Shown: one piece after another, positions 36,753 to 46,116 of the stretch
Layout: every line of letters starts with the position of its first letter
Position numbering within the stretch: the first letter of the stretch is position 1
Assembly: GCF_000022485.1 (NCBI RefSeq)
Contig: NC_012623.1
Coordinates: 310,001 to 374,000, forward strand
Direction: 5' to 3'
Length of the DNA: 64,000 bases
Source: Sulfolobus islandicus Y.N.15.51
Lineage (GTDB): Archaea > Thermoproteota > Thermoprotei_A > Sulfolobales > Sulfolobaceae
Notes under the pieces: generated by a model
Told to the model about the DNA's origin: nothing
Seen by the model: only the letters and a program-made list of their open reading frames with translations
The model's database searches: none
Program-made: the position numbers and the translations under genes

Positions 36753-37715
36753 GTGAACTTAACTATTATTGAATTTGAAAGTAATGTCTTGAGAGATAAT
36801 CCCTTGAAAGACCCAAATAGGAGAAGAGTGGGAATAATTTACCCTGAAGAATATGAGGGAAGACCAATATTGATCTACCTTAGTGGCTACCTCTCTTCTT
36901 CTCTAACCCAAATCAATTACAATCCATTGGGAGAGGATATGAAGAGAAAGGTTGAGAGATTGATTAATGAGGGGAAAATGAAAGGTTCAGTAATAGTCCT
37001 TCCAGATATGTTCACTAAGGTTGGTGGAAATCAGTATATAAATTCTTCAGCGGTGGGAATGTATGAGGACTTTCTCATAAAGGAATTAATACCTTTCTTA
37101 AAGGACAAGTTCAAGAGCGATAAGATAGGAATATTTGGGCACTCGTCTGGAGGATACGGTGCACTGGCATTGGGAATGAAATATTCTAATGTCATCAAAG
37201 CCATAGCTGACCACGCGGGCGATTCCTATTTCGAATACGTCTACTTACCTACATTTCCCAAAGCGATTGAGCAGTTAAGGAGATTTAAGACTCCCGAGGA
37301 ATGGTTAGAAAATTATTGGAAGAAGGAGAATAAACAACATAGGGAAGATTTGAATACATTGAACGTAATTGGTATGGCAGCATTTTATTCTCCTAAGGAC
37401 GAAAAAATCGAGTTACCATTCGATTTGGAGACTGGTGAAATACTGGAGGAGGTTTGGAGAAAATGGCTAGACAAAGACCCGGTCAGGATGGTTGATAAAT
37501 ATGCTGATAATTTGAAAATGCTTAAGTTTATATTTATAGATGTGGGCAAAAAGGATGAGTTCAACATACAGTATGGGAGTAGGACTTTACACAAGAAGTT
37601 GCAAAAATATGGAATAAATCACTATTACGAGGAGTTTAATGATGGCCATCTTCACACAACCTATAGATATGATATATCCCTAAGCCTTCTTGAAAAGGCA
37701 CTAATGTCCGAATAA
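36753..37715 (+). CDS. Alpha/beta-hydrolase, esterase D-like
   Basis: 320 residues from GTG 36753. The nucleophile elbow is [12 protein letters not shown] (about residues 131-142), an Asp lies in [11 protein letters not shown] (about 265-275), and the final His is in [12 protein letters not shown] (about 295-306), completing a Ser-Asp-His triad. Proteins of this type hydrolyse small esters, thioesters or S-formylglutathione-like substrates; none can be assigned. Promoter shared with the divergent mtnA region. Confidence 0.78.
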   Translation: MNLTIIEFESNVLRDNPLKDPNRRRVGIIYPEEYEGRPILIYLSGYLSSSLTQINYNPLGEDMKRKVERLINEGKMKGSVIVLPDMFTKVGGNQYINSSAVGMYEDFLIKELIPFLKDKFKSDKIGIFGHSSGGYGALALGMKYSNVIKAIADHAGDSYFEYVYLPTFPKAIEQLRRFKTPEEWLENYWKKENKQHREDLNTLNVIGMAAFYSPKDEKIELPFDLETGEILEEVWRKWLDKDPVRMVDKYADNLKMLKFIFIDVGKKDEFNIQYGSRTLHKKLQKYGINHYYEEFNDGHLHTTYRYDISLSLLEKALMSE

Positions 37716-38087
37716 TCTTTCCTTAATTGCTAGGAAGCTAGAGTAGGTAACTTCCCACTTACTTACTGCGCGAAGGTTTTCTGTGTATATGCTATCTCCA
37801 ATATTTCCTACCAACATTTTGATATTAGCTTTCCTTAAAATTGAATAGGATGGATAGCAAAGAGAACCATGCGCAGCAATTACCATTTCGGCTCTTAACC
37901 TTACACACTCCTTAGCAACTAATGGCCTTTTCGTTGAGGAGTTTAGGGCTGGATTCTCCTCTTTAAATAGAATCTCCCTATTTTTACTGTCAAATAATAC
38001 TACGAATTTCCCTCTGGAGAATAAGTCCAATCTATTTGAATCATCTACAACAGTGCACATTATCATAAGAATTTTAATAACTTGCAT
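37701..38087 (-). CDS. NifX/NifB-associated (dinitrogenase iron-molybdenum cofactor) family-like protein
   Basis: 128 residues; a start at one of the internal Met ([15 protein letters not shown]) is more likely than the first, giving about 119-121. The fold pattern (short strand with C/T/D residues, F-S-R-G strand, E-E-N-P-A-L, helix with [19 protein letters not shown]) is that of small ATP-independent cofactor-carrier proteins of the NifX group. No nitrogenase genes are present, so a role in metal cofactor handling is only suggested. Convergent with the esterase gene. Confidence 0.5.
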   Translation of the reverse strand: MQVIKILMIMCTVVDDSNRLDLFSRGKFVVLFDSKNREILFKEENPALNSSTKRPLVAKECVRLRAEMVIAAHGSLCYPSYSILRKANIKMLVGNIGDSIYTENLRAVSKWEVTYSSFLAIKERLFGH

Positions 38088-38111
38088 AGTAAAAAGGTTA
38101 ATCCTAAACGT

Positions 38112-39023
38112 TCATATAATCTTATAGTATCTTGCCATTTCCTTAAACGTCTCAACCCTTACGTCCTCTGGAATGTAACCCAATTCCCTTTCGGCCTTCT
38201 TATAGGAATACACTAACTCCCTAGAAAGAACGTCATAGGCCATTTTTAACATCTCATGTGAAGACTTGAAAGGCTCTATGAGTTTTACGCTAAATGGGAA
38301 CCAAGACTTTATTTCTCTATTTATGGCTTTTGCTGCATCGGAGAAAAGACTTGTTAAGTTAACGGGTTCCTTATCGGTTATGTAAAAATAATCGTTACTC
38401 TTATATTTACAAGCTAATTCTATTGCCTTAGACGCATTTCTAGTTGAGACTACGCTAAACATATTATCATTTTTTATGCCAATACCATGAGAAGTCAACC
38501 ACATGAAAATCCTCCACATAAGGATTCTACTATATGGACCGTAGATTATTGGAAACCGAAGTATTACATAATTGGGGAATTTCGATATACTCTTTTCCCC
38601 TTCAAGCTTCGTAATTCCATGAAGTGTATTTGGCTTTAAACCTTCTCCATGGGGACTCTCCTCAAGGATAGGTCTTTCTTTACTGTCGATATTTTCAGAC
38701 ACTCCTATACTGCTTATATATACGAACTTACCTGAATTAACTTGAAAGAACTTCCTTCCTATTTCAGTAGGAAATTTTACTTGTAAGTATTGAAATTCTT
38801 TAGGATCTTTAGTCCACATCGCGCCTATAAAATAGACTAAACAATCAACGTCTTTCGAATGATCGTCATAAGAGAAAATTATATTTGCACCAGCGTTTTG
38901 TAAGGCTTTTGCGTAATCGTTCATATTCCTAGCGTAAACTAGTACATCATGCCCCTTACTCAATGCGTATCTTACGAAATTGCTACCTACGAATCCAGTA
39001 CCGCCAAATGTTAAGATTTTCAT
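38112..39023 (-). CDS. NAD(P)-dependent epimerase/dehydratase (extended SDR)
   Basis: 303 residues from ATG 39023, chosen so that the protein begins MKILTFGGTGFVGSN with the Rossmann motif at the usual distance; 8 further codons are open upstream. The catalytic region reads FVYISSIGV then LHGITKLEGE, with His where SDR enzymes have Tyr (Y-x3-K). Its length and C-terminal part (EPVNLTSLF, ERELGYIPED) match archaeal nucleoside-diphosphate-sugar epimerase homologues and NDUFA9-like atypical SDRs, which can lack the Tyr. Confidence 0.75.
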   Translation of the reverse strand: MKILTFGGTGFVGSNFVRYALSKGHDVLVYARNMNDYAKALQNAGANIIFSYDDHSKDVDCLVYFIGAMWTKDPKEFQYLQVKFPTEIGRKFFQVNSGKFVYISSIGVSENIDSKERPILEESPHGEGLKPNTLHGITKLEGEKSISKFPNYVILRFPIIYGPYSRILMWRIFMWLTSHGIGIKNDNMFSVVSTRNASKAIELACKYKSNDYFYITDKEPVNLTSLFSDAAKAINREIKSWFPFSVKLIEPFKSSHEMLKMAYDVLSRELVYSYKKAERELGYIPEDVRVETFKEMARYYKII

Positions 39024-39103
39024 ATTAACATTTTTGCAAAAAAGCATAAAAAGATGTCATTAGGCACTTTTGCTTAAAAAGTATCCTAATAAACTAACAT
39101 GTT

Positions 39104-39316
39104 GTGAACTATTCAAAATTTTGGACAAGGTTTAAGGAATGGGCTTTAACAACAAATGATGAAGATATCTTACCTTATAAGTTAAGAAAAATAATTGAAA
39201 TAATCAGACAAAATCCAGACATAACCTTGGTCAGACTAGCTGGTTATTTAGATACTGACGCCCTATACTTGGCTAGGTATTTGCTTAATAGTTATAAGAG
39301 TCTCGTTGAAACCTAA
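39104..39316 (+). CDS. Small uncharacterised protein, 70 residues
   Basis: Starts at GTG 39104 (the ATG four bases upstream is in a frame stopped at once). Mostly helical, basic. The segment PDITLVRLAGYLDTDALYLARYLLN (read as DITLVRLAGYLDTDALYLAR) looks like a winged-helix recognition part, so a small DNA-binding regulator is possible. It is followed by a membrane-protein gene 45 bp downstream. Confidence 0.5.
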   Translation: MNYSKFWTRFKEWALTTNDEDILPYKLRKIIEIIRQNPDITLVRLAGYLDTDALYLARYLLNSYKSLVET

Positions 39317-39361
39317 TCTATAAGCTTTAGGTTTTTTAATTCAGTTCTCGATTTTAGCTAT

Positions 39362-40330
39362 ATGAAGAAGAGTGAAATTAAGGAGATTGAACCATGGGGC
39401 GTTAACATTCCTTTTATATTCTTGGCAATAGCATATTGGGCTTTGGGTTCGTTATCACTTCCCCTCAATTGGTCATATCATCCCTATTTCATGATGTTGG
39501 GAGCTTACGCGTTGTACTTTGGTATGATACAGAGACTATTCTTTCCTGCCAAAAATTACCTAGCATTACATATAGCCTCTCTAATCTTTTTAGCAATTCC
39601 GATATATTATTTTCAAATTATTGCATCAGTTGCACTAGCAATTACTGAAGTCAAAGCTTTACTGGATCTGAGAAATTATGGTTATAATGCTAAAAAATTG
39701 CCAATTAACGCTTTGGTGCTTTCATCGCCATTTGCATCTATAATTACATGGCTACTCTATCCAAATTACTGGCTTCTCATAACTCCTTTACTCTTATATA
39801 TATTAGGAGTTAACGTGGGAGTGTTCTCCGTTAATTTAAGAACGAGGCCAGTATTCGGATTATATCAGTTACCAATATTTCTAATTATAATATCGTCATA
39901 CTTCTTCCCCATTCTATTTCCATTTATCGGAGTGGTGTATTTTCTAACAATATACAGAAAAACATTTACGTTTAAGAACACTAGTGCAATCTCATCTTTA
40001 CTATCTCTCATAGTGATCCCCCTTTTATCACTCTATTTTGGAGATTTCGTCCACGCATTCACCTTAGGTATTATGTCGACCTTATTCTTCTCCTGCATTA
40101 CGTACTCAACTAGTAGATATAATTATGATAAGATAGTAATTTCAATAATTCTCTCAGATTTGGCTTATATATTGCGATTCTTTTACTTTAAAATCTCTGG
40201 AATTTTCTGGGTCATTGCAGTGCTCTATTTCCTCTATTTAATTAGAGATAATTTCTATTTAACTTCCATAAAATTAGGACTATCAATGAGGTTTATAAGA
40301 ATGCAGAAAGAAAGTCATGAGTCTCCTTAG
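39362..40330 (+). CDS. Uncharacterised polytopic membrane protein, 322 residues
   Basis: About ten hydrophobic helices from residue 15 to 300, with short loops. No conserved charged pair or transporter motif I can name. Proline/tryptophan-rich first helices (EPWGVNIPFIFLAIAYWALG) resemble NnrS- or haem-protein-like membrane families, but without the His pattern to prove it. It converges on the glycosyltransferase gene with a 38-bp overlap. Confidence 0.55.
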   Translation: MKKSEIKEIEPWGVNIPFIFLAIAYWALGSLSLPLNWSYHPYFMMLGAYALYFGMIQRLFFPAKNYLALHIASLIFLAIPIYYFQIIASVALAITEVKALLDLRNYGYNAKKLPINALVLSSPFASIITWLLYPNYWLLITPLLLYILGVNVGVFSVNLRTRPVFGLYQLPIFLIIISSYFFPILFPFIGVVYFLTIYRKTFTFKNTSAISSLLSLIVIPLLSLYFGDFVHAFTLGIMSTLFFSCITYSTSRYNYDKIVISIILSDLAYILRFFYFKISGIFWVIAVLYFLYLIRDNFYLTSIKLGLSMRFIRMQKESHESP

Positions 40331-41522
40331 CTACGTTTGCCCATGACGAGTGTAATTCTAAAAACTTCTTCACGTTCTCATCTTCATGCTCGCTCTCATA
40401 TTCCTCATCTTTCATACTCAATATATTGTTTGCAATCTTCGCCATTTCCTTCACATCATACTCTCTCACTGCTCTAACTGGTTTTAAATTGGAAAAAACG
40501 AACCTAATTGCTGGTATGTCATATGCTACGACCGAAGTACCTAAAGCTAAGGTATCTAAAACAACTAGGGAAAAACCATCTTGATGGGAAGGATATATTA
40601 AAACTTTGGCCTTAGCTACTGTACTATACACCTCCTCTATTGGCCTATAACCCATATATTCAATTTTAGGATGCGACATTAGAATCGCCCTATCCCTCTC
40701 GTTGAAAATTTTTCCAAATACAACTATTTTACTATTTAGTAAATCAGCAATTCTAGGCAATTCCCTAATGCCTTTCTGTGGTACTAATCTAGCAAAGAAC
40801 ACTGCATAGTCTTCTTTACCCTTAGTCTTCCTATACTTATAAATAATATCCCTATTGAAAGCGTTGCCGACCTCGTAAACCTTTAATCTCACGTCACGTG
40901 CAATCTCTTCAATCCCAGATAAATAAAACGATGCCTTAGATACACCAGCTATTCCCCTTAGTACTCCATCATTTATTGAACGCAAAAACGCCCTCTTATC
41001 AAATTTGTAGAACATCCACATTAAGATATCATAGGCTAAACCCTTGATTCCTAGAAATCTCTTGTATCCCCTTCCGAAGGAATTCCTGAATGGTTCATCA
41101 TGTAGAAGTTTAACTAATGGCTTATCCAATTTTTTTGAAATATGATAAGATAATCGCAACGTTATTGAGTCCTCGTGCATATCGTATATCACGTCAGGTT
41201 TAATTTCCTTTAGTTCATCAATGTATTTTCTATCCTGTCCCAAATCATTCCATCTCAAATAGACGGTATGAGATTTTATGAAATAGGGTAATGTACCAAC
41301 TTCTTCAGCTTCTTTAACTTCATACACGGAATGATGAACGTTAACATGCGCGTTCTCTAAATCCTTTAGCACCTCATAGTTTCTTCTAACTAGAAATGAT
41401 GGAACGTATAACGTTACTTCGTCTCCCATCTTTACTAGTTCTTTTAACACGTTTTTTATGTGAACTGATACTCCAGAAGGGTTAAACACGTTACCAATTG
41501 CTAGCACTCTCATTTCTCTCAC
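40293..41522 (-). CDS. GT4-family glycosyltransferase
   Basis: 409 residues with two Rossmann-like halves. The N-terminal half begins VLAIGNVFNPSGVSVHIKNVLKEL (glycine loop, about residues 6-20). The C-terminal half shows FFARLVPQKGIRELP (about 250) and LIYPSHQDGFSLVVLDTLALGTSVVAYD (about 318-345) with the E-x7-E-like region, here D-G-F-S-L-V-V-L-D rather than E-G-F-x5-E. It probably transfers a nucleotide-activated sugar during protein N-glycosylation or exopolysaccharide synthesis. Confidence 0.82.
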   Translation of the reverse strand: MREMRVLAIGNVFNPSGVSVHIKNVLKELVKMGDEVTLYVPSFLVRRNYEVLKDLENAHVNVHHSVYEVKEAEEVGTLPYFIKSHTVYLRWNDLGQDRKYIDELKEIKPDVIYDMHEDSITLRLSYHISKKLDKPLVKLLHDEPFRNSFGRGYKRFLGIKGLAYDILMWMFYKFDKRAFLRSINDGVLRGIAGVSKASFYLSGIEEIARDVRLKVYEVGNAFNRDIIYKYRKTKGKEDYAVFFARLVPQKGIRELPRIADLLNSKIVVFGKIFNERDRAILMSHPKIEYMGYRPIEEVYSTVAKAKVLIYPSHQDGFSLVVLDTLALGTSVVAYDIPAIRFVFSNLKPVRAVREYDVKEMAKIANNILSMKDEEYESEHEDENVKKFLELHSSWANVAKETHDFLSAFL

Positions 41523-41777
41523 TTTAGTTTAACACTATGAGTATGATAGTTTGAAGAAAGAAATTAATGGTTTTTCCCATCTGGAAGTTATGAAAGGTGA
41601 TATAATCTCTACCTTAACAGCTTTCTGCTTTTAGTCTTACCTTAAAAATTCTCGATATAGTCTTGAATATGTTAGTAATTTATAATCCTCTTCATTAATT
41701 ATCTTGCAAGGAATTACCACTATTTTTTGTCGCGAGTAGCAATAAGTTATATTACTGTAGTTATTTAAGATGTAAAC

Positions 41778-42296
41778 GTGGATCCTATAATCCTATCATT
41801 ATTACTAGGTCTTTCCCACGGAATTGAGCCCGATCACGTAGCTACCGCCAGACTCTTAAGGAGTAGATGGAAAATTATCCAATTCGCTTTAGCTCATTCA
41901 GCAGGATTCATTATAATAGCAATACCACTTGTAATTCTTATAGGTGATAATAAATTTCTGGAAATGATCTCAGATATAGTAGGTATTATATTTTCAATTC
42001 TACTGTTGGTCCAAGCAATATTCAATAAGGAAATAGATATAGGGGCAAATAAGGCAGGATTACTACAAGGAGCTTTCGTTATAACTCCAACTAAAGTATT
42101 AGTTATAGTTATTGCTTCAACTGGTTATACTCTTCTCTATTCCATAGAGATAGTTTCGTCGTTTATAATAGCCTCTGCAGCTTCAATAATATCCCTTTCG
42201 TTGTTCAATCTTATACCTAAGAGGATATATAAAATAGTAGATATAGGAATAGGTCTTCTAACTATGGCTTACTTGATCTTCCTTCTTGTTAGCTGA
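41778..42296 (+). CDS. NicO/HoxN-like membrane protein, possible nickel/cobalt transporter
   Basis: 172 residues from GTG 41778, six helices. The first helix holds LSHGIEPDHVATA (about residues 10-22), matching the H-x4-D-H metal-binding signature of nickel/cobalt transporters (usually HAFDADH). A second His lies in ALAHSAGF (about 40), as in that family. It is shorter than NiCoT proteins (about 300), closer to NicO/UreH-like forms. Its end overlaps the winged-helix gene by 39 nt on the other strand. Confidence 0.65.
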   Translation: MDPIILSLLLGLSHGIEPDHVATARLLRSRWKIIQFALAHSAGFIIIAIPLVILIGDNKFLEMISDIVGIIFSILLLVQAIFNKEIDIGANKAGLLQGAFVITPTKVLVIVIASTGYTLLYSIEIVSSFIIASAASIISLSLFNLIPKRIYKIVDIGIGLLTMAYLIFLLVS

Positions 42297-42569
42297 TAGT
42301 TCTTTTCTTACCTCATATATTATAGTAGCTAATTCTAACTCAATCTTTCTCATATTTCTAAAATGTTCTAGAACTTTTCTCCCTTTTTCAGTTAATTTGT
42401 ATTCACCATCAACCTCTTGAATAAGCCCGTCATCAGTTAGCATTGACAGATACTTTTTTGCTAGTGATGCGCTAAGATTAACATTTTTCATAATACTAGA
42501 TATCCTATTAATGTTACTATCAATCGCCTCTAAGATATCACCTATTATATCATCTCTAGTCCTTCTCAT
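42258..42569 (-). CDS. Small winged-helix DNA-binding protein with C-terminal helix
   Basis: 103 residues. Residues 4-75 form a winged helix (IIGDILEAIDSN, ISSIMKNVNLSASLAKKYLSML, DGLIQEVDGEYKLTEKGRKVLEH), like HTH_45/Sso10a-type archaeal proteins. The rest is a helix suited to dimerisation. It may regulate the overlapping transporter gene or act as a chromatin-type protein. A TATA-rich stretch lies just before the start. Confidence 0.68.
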   Translation of the reverse strand: MRRTRDDIIGDILEAIDSNINRISSIMKNVNLSASLAKKYLSMLTDDGLIQEVDGEYKLTEKGRKVLEHFRNMRKIELELATIIYEVRKELSANKKEDQVSHS

Positions 42570-42758
42570 ACATTTACTACTACTCTTTAATCATTTATAT
42601 TTTTTATCATGGAGTTCCTCAGTAGCGAATGGGACGAAAAGCCTAAAAGTGAGAACGACAAATTTCAAACTAAACACAAGTTAAAATTATTTTCTTACAT
42701 CTTCTCGAACATCAGATGTAGTTCTAAGTTTATGAGAAACCTTCAAGATGGAAAAACT

Positions 42759-43367
42759 CTAACGTTGATTCTCAGTTCCTCCCTTTATCTTCTGTAATGT
42801 ATTTTTAATTTCCTCAGCGTCTTTTTCTCCCCTATATTTACCTACCAAAGAGATGAACGTATTTATTTCATCCTCAGTCATGGATTCTTGTATCAGCGGA
42901 GATAGTTTTGACAAAAACTCCTTGTATAGATTTTCCAGAACCTCCATGTATTCTGGCAATGTTAGAGCTGGTAACTCATCTAGCAATGATACTATTGAAG
43001 ATGAAATGGAGGAAAGCAGATCTTTTAGTATACCCTTGAAAGCTATAGCTTGTTGTTGTTTCTCCATTTTGCTAATATCCTCTACTTTTTTCTTCAATTC
43101 GGTTAGATTTTTAGCTAGTCTATACTTATGAAATTCCAAATTAATAATAGCATTTCTCACATTTTTTGACGCAATGTATCTTATCTCGTCTCCATCTTTC
43201 AGAACGTTAATATAACCTTGCAAGTAAAGATTCTCAATGGTTTCTTGTATCGTATTTTTGGACAAGATGTAACCTAATGCTGAAAGTTGCGAATAAGTGG
43301 TCCCACTAGGTCCCGATTGGGCTATAGCAACTAATACTAGCCTTTCCCTTTTACTTAGGAATTCCAT
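42759..43367 (-). CDS. Winged-helix protein with long C-terminal coiled-coil region
   Basis: 202 residues. The N-terminal 75 residues form a winged helix (LSKRERLVLVAIAQSG, YSQLSALGYILSKNTIQETIENLYLQGYI, DGDEIRYIASKN), followed by about 120 residues of helices with heptad character (KNLTELKKKVEDISKMEKQQQ). It looks like a dimeric transcription factor or a chromosome-organising protein. It diverges from the phosphomevalonate kinase gene 51 bp away and could act on that promoter. Confidence 0.65.
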   Translation of the reverse strand: MEFLSKRERLVLVAIAQSGPSGTTYSQLSALGYILSKNTIQETIENLYLQGYINVLKDGDEIRYIASKNVRNAIINLEFHKYRLAKNLTELKKKVEDISKMEKQQQAIAFKGILKDLLSSISSSIVSLLDELPALTLPEYMEVLENLYKEFLSKLSPLIQESMTEDEINTFISLVGKYRGEKDAEEIKNTLQKIKGGTENQR

Positions 43368-43418
43368 TTGCCAAAGAATTGTAGTTAAAGATTAAAAAGC
43401 TAATAAGGAATATGGAAT

Positions 43419-44387
43419 GTGATAAGGATTAGCGCTCCTGGAAAAATACTTTGGATAGGAAGTTATAGCGTAGTATTTGGAGGTATATCACACGTAATTG
43501 CAGTTAATAAGAGAGTGAGTTGCAGGTTAAGAGAAATTCAAGAGAGGAGTTTGATTTTCCACACTAGTTATGGCGATTTTAAAAATTCAGGTAATGAGTT
43601 AATTAATTCAGTCCTAGATACTTTTAGAGAAAGATTTACCCAACTTCCTCAAGGCTATGAAATTGAACTTTATAACGATAAGGAATTCATATTAGATGGT
43701 AAAAAAACGGGATTAGGCAGTTCTTCAGCTGCTACAGTTTCCCTTACCGCCTGCCTATATTACGCTATCAATGGTAAACTGGATTTATTTGAAATACATA
43801 AATTGGCGCAAATTGCCAATTTCAAGAGACAAAAGGGAATTGGAAGTGGGTTTGATATAGCTTCAGCTGTTTTTGGAAGTATAGTTTACAAGAGATTTAC
43901 TGATTTGGAGAAAATGGACTTCTATTACGAGAAGTTAAAGCTGGGTAATTATGATATGGTACTTGGCTTTACGGGAAAGAGTTCTGAAACTGTGGGTTTA
44001 GTCAAGAAATTTGTAGAGAAGAGTAATTTAGAGGATTTTCGGGAAATTATGAGGCTTATAGATGAGGAGAATAATATGGCAATTAGACTCGTAAAATTAA
44101 ATAAAATCGACGAAGCTGTAGAGCATGTAAGGTTAGGGAGGAAGTATCTAAACTATATAGCTGAACGTATAGTCGGTGTTAAACTAGTAAGTAAAGAAGA
44201 GGAGGAGTTGATAAAGATAGCTGAGGACGAAGGCGCATTAATAGCCTTGTCCCCTGGAGCTGGTGGTGGGGATTCAATTTTCGCTTTGGGTAATGATTTG
44301 AGTAAGGTAAGGGAGGCATGGAAAAGAAGAGGTATTATAACTATTGACGTGAAGGAGAATGAGGGCTTAAAGCTAGATTCTAATTAA
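43419..44387 (+). CDS. Phosphomevalonate kinase (GHMP kinase)
   Basis: 322 residues from GTG 43419. GHMP kinase motifs: [19 protein letters not shown] at the start, the ATP loop [14 protein letters not shown] (about residues 96-109) and motif [17 protein letters not shown] (about 277-290). Together with the adjacent convergent diphosphomevalonate decarboxylase this fits the classical mevalonate route known for Sulfolobus, where it phosphorylates mevalonate-5-phosphate for isoprenoid lipid synthesis. It is distinct from mevalonate kinase in its N-terminal SYSVVFGG pattern. Confidence 0.88.
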   Translation: MIRISAPGKILWIGSYSVVFGGISHVIAVNKRVSCRLREIQERSLIFHTSYGDFKNSGNELINSVLDTFRERFTQLPQGYEIELYNDKEFILDGKKTGLGSSSAATVSLTACLYYAINGKLDLFEIHKLAQIANFKRQKGIGSGFDIASAVFGSIVYKRFTDLEKMDFYYEKLKLGNYDMVLGFTGKSSETVGLVKKFVEKSNLEDFREIMRLIDEENNMAIRLVKLNKIDEAVEHVRLGRKYLNYIAERIVGVKLVSKEEEELIKIAEDEGALIALSPGAGGGDSIFALGNDLSKVREAWKRRGIITIDVKENEGLKLDSN

Positions 44388-44396
44388 AAAATTTTG

Positions 44397-45374
44397 TCAT
44401 TCTCTATTCAATATCTTAGGTCCATCTCCAACTTTAGATACTATAATTCTCTTTATTTCTAGAGATTTTAAGAATTCTAAGATGTCTTGTACATATCTTT
44501 CTGTAGTGAAAATGTGGGGATTTGGTCCAGCATCGAATGTGTAACCAGCCTTACCGTACTCTTGTATCCATTCCATTATCCTTATTGAAGTATCGTTTAA
44601 GTAGAAGAATGACGGCCAACTATCTAATATTATTGCATGCATACTGTTGCTATGTCTCATGACGAGATAGTAGAATTTCCTCTCATCCCTATTCCTTATA
44701 GCCTCGATGACTTCATTAAAGGTCTTCTCAACGAATTTTAGCCTACACTCCATTAATTCTGAAGTCTCAGCTGATCTTATCATACCCTTTCTAGAAGATA
44801 TCTTCTTTTCTTTCTCGCTTAATATCGGAATTATATCGACTAGTTCACTCCAATGTCCATGTTGGAAGATTTGATAGCAATAGGAATCCTCACCATCTTC
44901 TCTTAGACCCTTATTCCATACAACAAATCCTCCAAACATACTCCTACAAGCACTCCCAGATCCTAGTCTGGCTATTTTGGAAAGTTCTTCAGGTTTAAGT
45001 TCCAATTCCAATAGTTCATTCAGGCCAAAGGTTAATGCGGCAATTCCTGCCGCAGATGACGCTAATCCAGCGTTAACGGGGAATTTTGCCTTTGACTCGA
45101 CCTTAACGTGAAACTCCTTGCCAACGATTTTCTTAAAGGCTTCCAAGACTCTTCCAGCATATTCTTTCATTTCATCCTCTGGTAAGATCCTTTCATTAAC
45201 TATTACAATGTTCTTATCGCTCAAGGTAACTTTGGTAATTACTGATAACTGGTCATCTAATGTAATCGACAATGAGTTATTAAGTGGTAAATTTAACCTT
45301 TCATCTCCTCTTTTTCCCCAATACTTCACTACGGCTATATTTGAAGGTGCTGAAACTGTTACAGACTTTAGCAC
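44397..45374 (-). CDS. mvaD: Diphosphomevalonate decarboxylase
   Basis: 325 residues. The signature [26 protein letters not shown] (read in two parts: [14 protein letters not shown] and [10 protein letters not shown], about residues 16-42), the GHMP loop [14 protein letters not shown] (about 101-114) and the catalytic Asp in [11 protein letters not shown] (about 283-293) define the enzyme. It makes isopentenyl diphosphate by ATP-driven decarboxylation for archaeal ether lipids. It converges with phosphomevalonate kinase, 9 bp apart, and follows an unknown gene that is probably in the same operon. Confidence 0.93.
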   Translation of the reverse strand: MLKSVTVSAPSNIAVVKYWGKRGDERLNLPLNNSLSITLDDQLSVITKVTLSDKNIVIVNERILPEDEMKEYAGRVLEAFKKIVGKEFHVKVESKAKFPVNAGLASSAAGIAALTFGLNELLELELKPEELSKIARLGSGSACRSMFGGFVVWNKGLREDGEDSYCYQIFQHGHWSELVDIIPILSEKEKKISSRKGMIRSAETSELMECRLKFVEKTFNEVIEAIRNRDERKFYYLVMRHSNSMHAIILDSWPSFFYLNDTSIRIMEWIQEYGKAGYTFDAGPNPHIFTTERYVQDILEFLKSLEIKRIIVSKVGDGPKILNRE

Positions 45375-45392
45375 GATTCTAAGAATACGTTA

Positions 45393-46073
45393 TTACTTAT
45401 TAACTTTAACTAACTCATATAATTCCTTTTTAGATACTTCCTCCTCCTTTTTTAATATCCCCTTCTCTCCAATTGTAATATCCCCGATTATAATCTCATT
45501 ATCCTCAATTCTTAAATCTAAATCAATTAATTTCTCAATCAATTCTAAATCCCTTACTCCATAGTATTTAAGGAGAAGCAAGGCTCTCATATCCTTAACC
45601 TTTTTAATTCTACCCACATTGAAGGGTTTTAAATTAACCTTATCGAAAATTAGGCTTAAATAATATGTTGCCTCTAAATTCGTTTCATCAATGAACGTGA
45701 ACCCATTTACTGTCCTTATCTTAACCTTATCCTTAAATACGTCAACCTTAGAGTAAGGAAGCTCAGTGGATTCTAGCCTATCTAGAATCTCTCTCTTAGA
45801 GGGTATATTGTGAAATTCTATGCCAAATCTGGTAGTGTATAATTCCTTTGATTCTTTTAGAATATCTTCCAATTCCTTTATATATAGATTTGATAAGTTT
45901 AAAACAGCATTTCCTCTTATTACTCTAACACTAACCTTGTCACGTAGAAATTCAACCTTGTAATTATACGCTTTTACGTTGTATTTTCTTAGTGTCTGTA
46001 CTAGATCATTTAGGATATTATCATCATTACAATCAGTACGAATGACGTATTTGTTAACGATAACCTTATTCAC
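45393..46073 (-). CDS. Uncharacterised protein upstream of mvaD, 226 residues
   Basis: No family recognised. Lysine/glutamate-rich, alternating strands and helices, with two similar halves (DKVSVRVIRGNAVLNLSNLYIKEL and DKVKIRTVNGFTFIDETNLEATYYL; each read as strand-NG-strand-N-L-helix). That suggests an internal duplication. It ends 18 bp before mvaD on the same strand, so co-transcription is likely. The upstream neighbour is a decayed IS inserted 38 bp before its start. Confidence 0.6.
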   Translation of the reverse strand: MNKVIVNKYVIRTDCNDDNILNDLVQTLRKYNVKAYNYKVEFLRDKVSVRVIRGNAVLNLSNLYIKELEDILKESKELYTTRFGIEFHNIPSKREILDRLESTELPYSKVDVFKDKVKIRTVNGFTFIDETNLEATYYLSLIFDKVNLKPFNVGRIKKVKDMRALLLLKYYGVRDLELIEKLIDLDLRIEDNEIIIGDITIGEKGILKKEEEVSKKELYELVKVNK

Positions 46074-46110
46074 AATTGTTCTTAGACGATATTAATATAT
46101 ATTATTATAA

Positions 46111-46116
46111 GGCCAC
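46111..46116. repeat. Target-site duplication, left copy
   Basis: GGCCAC here and again at 47315-47320 directly flank the terminal inverted repeats of the decayed IS, giving a clean 6-bp target duplication. Confidence 0.7.

Noticed and set aside
42609-42797. 62-codon plus-strand frame between the two winged-helix genes
   Set aside because: It overlaps the end of the opposite-strand gene, and has no family resemblance or convincing promoter.
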